Assembly (NCBI GenBank): GCA_900552585.1
Contig: USAB01000022.1
Coordinates: 1-23,851, forward strand
Length of the DNA stretch: 23,851 nucleotides
Direction: 5' to 3'
Source of the DNA: an uncultured Coriobacteriaceae bacterium
GTDB lineage: Bacteria > Actinomycetota > Coriobacteriia > Coriobacteriales > Eggerthellaceae
Shown here: positions 20,304 to 23,851 of the stretch, one piece after another
Numbering within the stretch: position 1 is the first letter of the stretch
How the letters are laid out: each line of letters begins with the position of its first letter
Position numbers and translations under genes: made by a program
The notes under the pieces: model-generated
Database searches by the model: none
What the model was told of the DNA's origin: nothing
The model's input: the letters and a program-made list of their open reading frames with translations, nothing else

Positions 20304-22214
20304 ATGAGCAAGATCATCGGTATCGACTTGGGTACCACGAACTCCGCAATGGCGGTTATGGAGGGTTCCGAACCCGAGATCCTGGTCAACTCCGAAGGCG
20401 ACCGCACCACCCCGTCCGTCGTCGGCTTCCGCAAGGATGGCGAGCGCGTCGTGGGCAAGGCCGCAAAGAACCAGGCTGTCACGAACCCTGAGAACACCGT
20501 TTCCTCTGTGAAGCGTTTCATCGGCCGCTCTTACAACGAGACGCGCGAAGAGCAGAAGACGGTTTCCTATCATGTCAAGAGCGGCAAGGACGGCCGCGCC
20601 GTTGTCGACATCAACGGCAAGGACTACATGCCGGAAGAGATTTCCGCCGTCGTCCTGCAGAAGATGAAGACAGACGCCGAGAAGCGCGTCGGCAGCCCCA
20701 TCACGCAGGCCGTTATCACCGTTCCCGCATACTTCAACGACGCTCAGCGTCAGGCTACGAAGGACGCCGGCAAGATCGCCGGTCTGGAAGTGCTCCGCAT
20801 CATCAACGAGCCCACGGCTGCAGCTCTGGCTTACGGCCTTGATAAGACGAACAAGGATCAAAAGGTCCTGGTCTTCGACTTGGGCGGCGGCACGTTCGAT
20901 GTCTCCATCCTGGAACTGGGCGACGGCGTATTCGAGGTGTGCTCCACCGCAGGCGACAACCACCTGGGCGGCGACGACTGGGACCAGCGCATCATCGACT
21001 GGCTGGCCGACAAGTTCCAGCAGGACAACGGCATCGACCTGCGCCAGGACAAGATGGCCCTGCAGCGCCTGAAGGAAGCTGCCGAGAAAGCCAAGATGGA
21101 GCTGTCGAACACCACGCAGACGAACATCAACCTGCCGTTCATCACGGCTGACGCTTCCGGCCCGAAGCACTTGGACTACACGCTGACGCGCATCGAGTTC
21201 GAGCGCATCACGAAGGACCTGCTTGATCGTTGCCGCAAGCCCGTCGAACAGGCTCTGAAGGACGCGGACCTGTCCACGAACGACATCAACGAAGTCATCC
21301 TGGTTGGCGGCTCCACCCGTATGCCGGCAGTCCAGGAACTGGTCAAGCAGCTCACCGGCAAGCAGCCGAACATGTCCGTGAACCCCGACGAGGTCGTGGC
21401 AATGGGCGCAGCTGTTCAAGGCGGCGTGCTGGCCGGCGACGTCGAGGGCATCCTGCTTCTGGACGTTACGCCGCTTTCGCTGGGCGTTGAGACCATGGGT
21501 GGCGTCATGACGAAGATGATCCCCCGCAATACCACCATTCCTACCCGCAAGACAGAGGTCTACTCCACGGCATCCGATAATCAGACGTCCGTTGAGATTC
21601 ACGTCCTGCAGGGCGAGCGCGAGATGGCTGCCGACAACAAGACGCTGGGTCGCTTCCAGCTGACCGGCATTCCTGCTGCCCGCCGCGGCGTGCCTCAGAT
21701 CGAGGTCACGTTCGACATCGACGCGAACGGCATCGTGAACGTCTCCGCTAAGGACCTGGGTACCGGTCGCGAGCAGCAGATCACCATCTCCGGCTCCACG
21801 GCCCTGTCCGATGACGAAGTGGACCGCATGGTGAAGGACGCCGAGGCTCACGCCGAGGAGGACCAGCGCCATCGCGAGGAGACTGAGACCCGCAACAACT
21901 GCGACTCGCTGACGAACGCCACGGAGCAGACGCTGAACGATCTGGGCGACAAGGTTCCCGCAGACGTGAAGCAGCAGGCCGAGGATGCTATCAAGGCCGG
22001 CCGCGATGCAATGAGCGCAAACGACCTGGAGGCCATGAAGGCCGCCACGGAGAAGCTGCAGCAGGCCGGCTACAAGATGGCCGAGATCGCCTACGGCAAC
22101 GGCGGCGCAGCCGGCGCTCAGGCGGACGCGACCGCGAACCAGCAGCCCGCTGACGACACCGTGGACGCGGACTACGAGGTTGTCGATGACGACAAGAAGA
22201 CCGAAGGGAAGTAG
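20304..22214 (+). CDS. dnaK: Molecular chaperone DnaK (Hsp70)
   Basis: A 636-residue Hsp70 that binds exposed hydrophobic segments of client proteins in an ATP-driven cycle with DnaJ and GrpE. The ATPase domain has phosphate-1 loop IGIDLGTTNS at 5-14, NEPTAAALAYG, phosphate-2 loop DLGGGTFDVSIL from about 190, and VGGSTRMPAVQ. The linker and substrate domain begin at LLLDVTPLSLGVET near 383. The helical lid runs from about 500, and the end is EVVDDDKKTEGK, similar to other DnaK tails. ATG 20304 is chosen over an upstream in-frame start at 20280 because AAAGGA lies eight bases before it and SKIIGIDLG is the normal N-terminus. It is the first gene of the chaperone operon. Confidence 0.98.
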   Translation: MSKIIGIDLGTTNSAMAVMEGSEPEILVNSEGDRTTPSVVGFRKDGERVVGKAAKNQAVTNPENTVSSVKRFIGRSYNETREEQKTVSYHVKSGKDGRAVVDINGKDYMPEEISAVVLQKMKTDAEKRVGSPITQAVITVPAYFNDAQRQATKDAGKIAGLEVLRIINEPTAAALAYGLDKTNKDQKVLVFDLGGGTFDVSILELGDGVFEVCSTAGDNHLGGDDWDQRIIDWLADKFQQDNGIDLRQDKMALQRLKEAAEKAKMELSNTTQTNINLPFITADASGPKHLDYTLTRIEFERITKDLLDRCRKPVEQALKDADLSTNDINEVILVGGSTRMPAVQELVKQLTGKQPNMSVNPDEVVAMGAAVQGGVLAGDVEGILLLDVTPLSLGVETMGGVMTKMIPRNTTIPTRKTEVYSTASDNQTSVEIHVLQGEREMAADNKTLGRFQLTGIPAARRGVPQIEVTFDIDANGIVNVSAKDLGTGREQQITISGSTALSDDEVDRMVKDAEAHAEEDQRHREETETRNNCDSLTNATEQTLNDLGDKVPADVKQQAEDAIKAGRDAMSANDLEAMKAATEKLQQAGYKMAEIAYGNGGAAGAQADATANQQPADDTVDADYEVVDDDKKTEGK

Positions 22215-22219
22215 TCAAG

Positions 22220-23179
22220 ATGGCTGATTCCGAGAAAGTCGAAGCCGCCGAGAACAACGGAAGCACGAAGAAGGACGCATCCGCGGCGGCAAGCGCGCGC
22301 AGCGCGATGAAGGATGCGGCCGACGCCTGGCGCAACCTGGGCAAGCAGATGCGGGACGAATTCCGTGCCGGTGCCAAGGACGCCACGGCCCGGGCCATGG
22401 ATATGGCCGGCGATTTCGCCGAACGCACGAACGAGAGCACCCACGGCGCCTCGACGCGCATCAACGATGCAGCCGTCCAGGCAATGAACGCGGCAGGAGA
22501 GGCTATGGACAAAGCATACGACGCCGTTAACGAGGCGGCCGACAAGGCATACCAGGCGGCAAGCGAAGTGGCAGACGCCTCTGCCGAAGCCGCCGGCAAG
22601 GCCGCCGGCGATGCCAGGGACACGGCATCCCAGGTAGCGGACGCAGCAAGCAAGTCCGCTGCCGCTGCCGCCGAAACCGCGGCCAAGGCAACGACGGACA
22701 TGCTGGAGCAGGCTCAGAAGACGGCTGCCGAATGGCAGGACAAGTTCATGCGCCTGCATGCCGAGTGGGACACGTATCGTCGCCGCACGAACGAGGATCG
22801 CGCGAAGGAGAAGGAGCTGGCGAACGAGAAGCTGGTCAAGGACCTGCTTCCCGTGCTGGACGACTTCGAACGCACCATCGCCTATGCGAACGAGAACGGC
22901 GTGGAGAACCTGCTGGGCGGCGTCGAAGCGGTGCAGAGCAAGCTGGTGAATGTCCTGGAGAGCGATGGCCTGAAGGCCATCGACCCGAAGGACGAGGCCT
23001 TCGATGCGCTGGAGCATCAGGCAGTCGGCACCGTCGAGAACACGGATGTTCCCGACGAGACCGTCGCCCAGGTGTACCAGAAGGGCTACAAGATGGGTGA
23101 CAAGGTCATCCGTCCCGCCATGGTGCAGGTGAGCACGGGCGGCCCGCAGCGCCCGAAGGATGACGCCGAAGAGGAATAA
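22220..23179 (+). CDS. grpE: Nucleotide exchange factor GrpE with a long 11-mer-repeat N-terminal extension
   Basis: A 319-residue GrpE; the family is usually about 170-220. GrpE releases ADP from DnaK. The GrpE domain occupies roughly 160-319: the coiled-coil EWQDKFMRLHAEWDTYRRRT, LVKDLLPVLDDFERTI, and the head with YQKGYKMGDKVIRPAMVQVS at 286-305. The first 158 residues are extra, rich in Ala, Asp, Glu and Lys, without proline or cysteine. Residues 82-158 fall into seven consecutive 11-residue units with Ala at repeat position 4 in most and charged residues at 5 and 9, resembling LEA group-3 repeats. It starts five bases after the dnaK stop, with GAAGGGA inside the dnaK end as ribosome site. 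The GrpE call is firm; the role of the extension is unknown. Confidence 0.95.
   Translation: MADSEKVEAAENNGSTKKDASAAASARSAMKDAADAWRNLGKQMRDEFRAGAKDATARAMDMAGDFAERTNESTHGASTRINDAAVQAMNAAGEAMDKAYDAVNEAADKAYQAASEVADASAEAAGKAAGDARDTASQVADAASKSAAAAAETAAKATTDMLEQAQKTAAEWQDKFMRLHAEWDTYRRRTNEDRAKEKELANEKLVKDLLPVLDDFERTIAYANENGVENLLGGVEAVQSKLVNVLESDGLKAIDPKDEAFDALEHQAVGTVENTDVPDETVAQVYQKGYKMGDKVIRPAMVQVSTGGPQRPKDDAEEE
22463..22693 (+). repeat. Seven tandem 11-codon (33-bp) degenerate repeats inside grpE
   Basis: In protein terms the units start at residues 82, 93, 104, 115, 126, 137 and 148. The unit beginning NEAADKAYQAA and the next, SEVADASAEAA, show the pattern best. The DNA is not closely repeated, so the periodicity is held at the protein level. 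Confidence 0.65.
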
Positions 23180-23209
23180 AGGGAATGCAACATCCCTAAA
23201 CGAATCGCA

Positions 23210-23268
23210 GCCGCCGTGCAGAGCCCGCGCATGTGCCGGATTCCCGGTGCGGGCATCTTCACGGCGGT
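23210..23268 (+). promoter_or_regulatory. Large intercistronic hairpin between grpE and dnaJ
   Basis: GCCGCCGTG (23210-23218) pairs with CACGGCGGT (23260-23268), enclosing GCCCGC/GCGGGC (23223-23228 / 23249-23254) and CCGG/CCGG at the top. No T run follows, so it probably tunes dnaJ expression or mRNA processing. A smaller AGGGA/TCCCT hairpin sits at 23180-23197. Confidence 0.6.
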
Positions 23269-23295
23269 TGGACTAACAGAGAAAGGTGGTGCGTA

Positions 23296-23851
23296 ATGCC
23301 AACGACGAAAACTCCTGACTACTATGCAACGTTGGGCGTGTCGCGCACCGCAAAACCGGAAGAGATAAAGAAGGCCTACCGCAAGCTGGCGCGCAAGTAC
23401 CATCCCGATGCCGGCGGCGATGAGGCGAAATTCAAGGAGATCAACGAAGCCTACGAGGTGCTTTCGGATGATAAAAAACGCGAGATGTACGACCAGTACG
23501 GTACTGCGAACGAAAACCAGATTCCTTTCCAAGGAGGCAATCCTTTTGGGGGAGGAAATCCCTTCGGTGGCGGCACGTACACCTACACCACCAGCGGCGG
23601 AGGCAATCCCTTCGGCGGCGCTGGCGGTGGAGGCATCGATTGGGCCGACATCTTGGAAAGCCTGCGCAATGGTGAAGGAGCCTTCGGAACGAATTGGGAT
23701 TTCGGAGGTGGCGCTCGTCAAGCGCAGCCTGAAAAGGGAGCGGACAAGAAGGTAACACTCACGGTTTCTTTCGATGAGGCGTTCAACGGCGCCGAAAAGA
23801 AAGTACGCGTGGTGAACCCCGAAACGCAGGAGAAGGAAACCCTTACCATCA
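23296..23851 (+). CDS. dnaJ: DnaJ-family co-chaperone, class B-like (3' end outside window)
   Basis: The first 185 codons of a J-protein that delivers clients to DnaK and stimulates its ATPase; the frame is open at the right edge. The J domain is at 8-70, with the HPD motif in RKYHPDAGGDEAKF and EVLSDDKKREMYDQYG. A Gly/Phe-rich region at 77-118 contains three NPFGG units. Then KKVTLTVSFDEAFNGAEKKVRVVNPETQEK matches the first C-terminal substrate domain. In class A DnaJ a cysteine-rich zinc finger interrupts this domain; no cysteine is present so far and the strand order looks uninterrupted, as in class B (CbpA/DnaJ-C) proteins. ATG 23296 has GAAAGGTGG upstream. Its codons are less G/C-ending than those of its neighbours. 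Confidence 0.92.
   Translation, partial: MPTTKTPDYYATLGVSRTAKPEEIKKAYRKLARKYHPDAGGDEAKFKEINEAYEVLSDDKKREMYDQYGTANENQIPFQGGNPFGGGNPFGGGTYTYTTSGGGNPFGGAGGGGIDWADILESLRNGEGAFGTNWDFGGGARQAQPEKGADKKVTLTVSFDEAFNGAEKKVRVVNPETQEKETLTI

Noticed and set aside
23521..23630. Repeats GGCAATCC-type in dnaJ as a possible DNA repeat element
   Set aside because: They encode the NPFGG units of the Gly/Phe-rich region normal for J-proteins.

Overview
The window is a GC-rich chromosomal segment from a bacterium, most likely an actinobacterium of class Coriobacteriia (Eggerthellales-like). This placement is my inference. It rests on the uniform G/C-ending codons, a DUF721 gene directly before gyrB-gyrA, a solitary DUF151 nuclease, dnaK-grpE-dnaJ without groE, and a CaiA-like acyl-CoA dehydrogenase beside a small 2[4Fe-4S] ferredoxin, as in anaerobic gut lineages. 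Nearly everything is on the + strand. I see no transposase, integrase, prophage or CRISPR array; this is core genome rather than an island.

Layout. 1-235: 3' end of acetate kinase, then a terminator. 408-2187: a membrane-anchored alpha/beta hydrolase and a zinc-ribbon/DUF4190 membrane protein. 2363-5529: an envelope and replication cluster with a WecA/TagO-like polyprenyl-phosphate glycosylphosphotransferase, an LCP-family protein with eroded active-site motifs, and a DUF721/DciA-like protein. 5735-10385: gyrB and gyrA. 10504-11277 (minus): a DUF151 bifunctional nuclease, convergent with gyrA across a shared terminator. 11377-11590: tRNA-Ile(GAU) and tRNA-Ala(UGC) from one strong promoter. 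11775-15036: enolase and the ribosome-associated GTPase TypA/BipA. 15258-17745: a SAM methyltransferase, an 84-residue unknown, the nickel regulator NikR and the hydrogenase maturation factor HypE. 18111-19799: the acyl-CoA dehydrogenase and the ferredoxin. 20304-end: dnaK, grpE and a dnaJ cut by the window edge.

How the genes work together. AckA and Eno belong to fermentative carbon flow. WecA-like and LCP proteins fit initiation of an undecaprenyl-linked glycopolymer and its attachment to the wall. GyrB and GyrA form DNA gyrase. NikR and HypE link nickel sensing to [NiFe]-hydrogenase assembly. DnaK, GrpE and DnaJ form one chaperone cycle. GrpE carries a proline-free N-terminal extension built partly of 11-residue alanine-rich repeats resembling LEA group-3 proteins, and its J-protein partner appears to lack the zinc-finger domain. 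This is the most unusual coding feature I found.

Other points of interest are a near-consensus promoter lying over the start region of the WecA-like gene (suggesting a non-canonical start), mutually exclusive hairpins in the ferredoxin leader, an intercistronic hairpin between grpE and dnaJ, a strong hairpin between the two tRNAs, and a consistent codon-context rule (NCG rather than NCC before AAN codons). I did not find a clearly new defence or mobile system.
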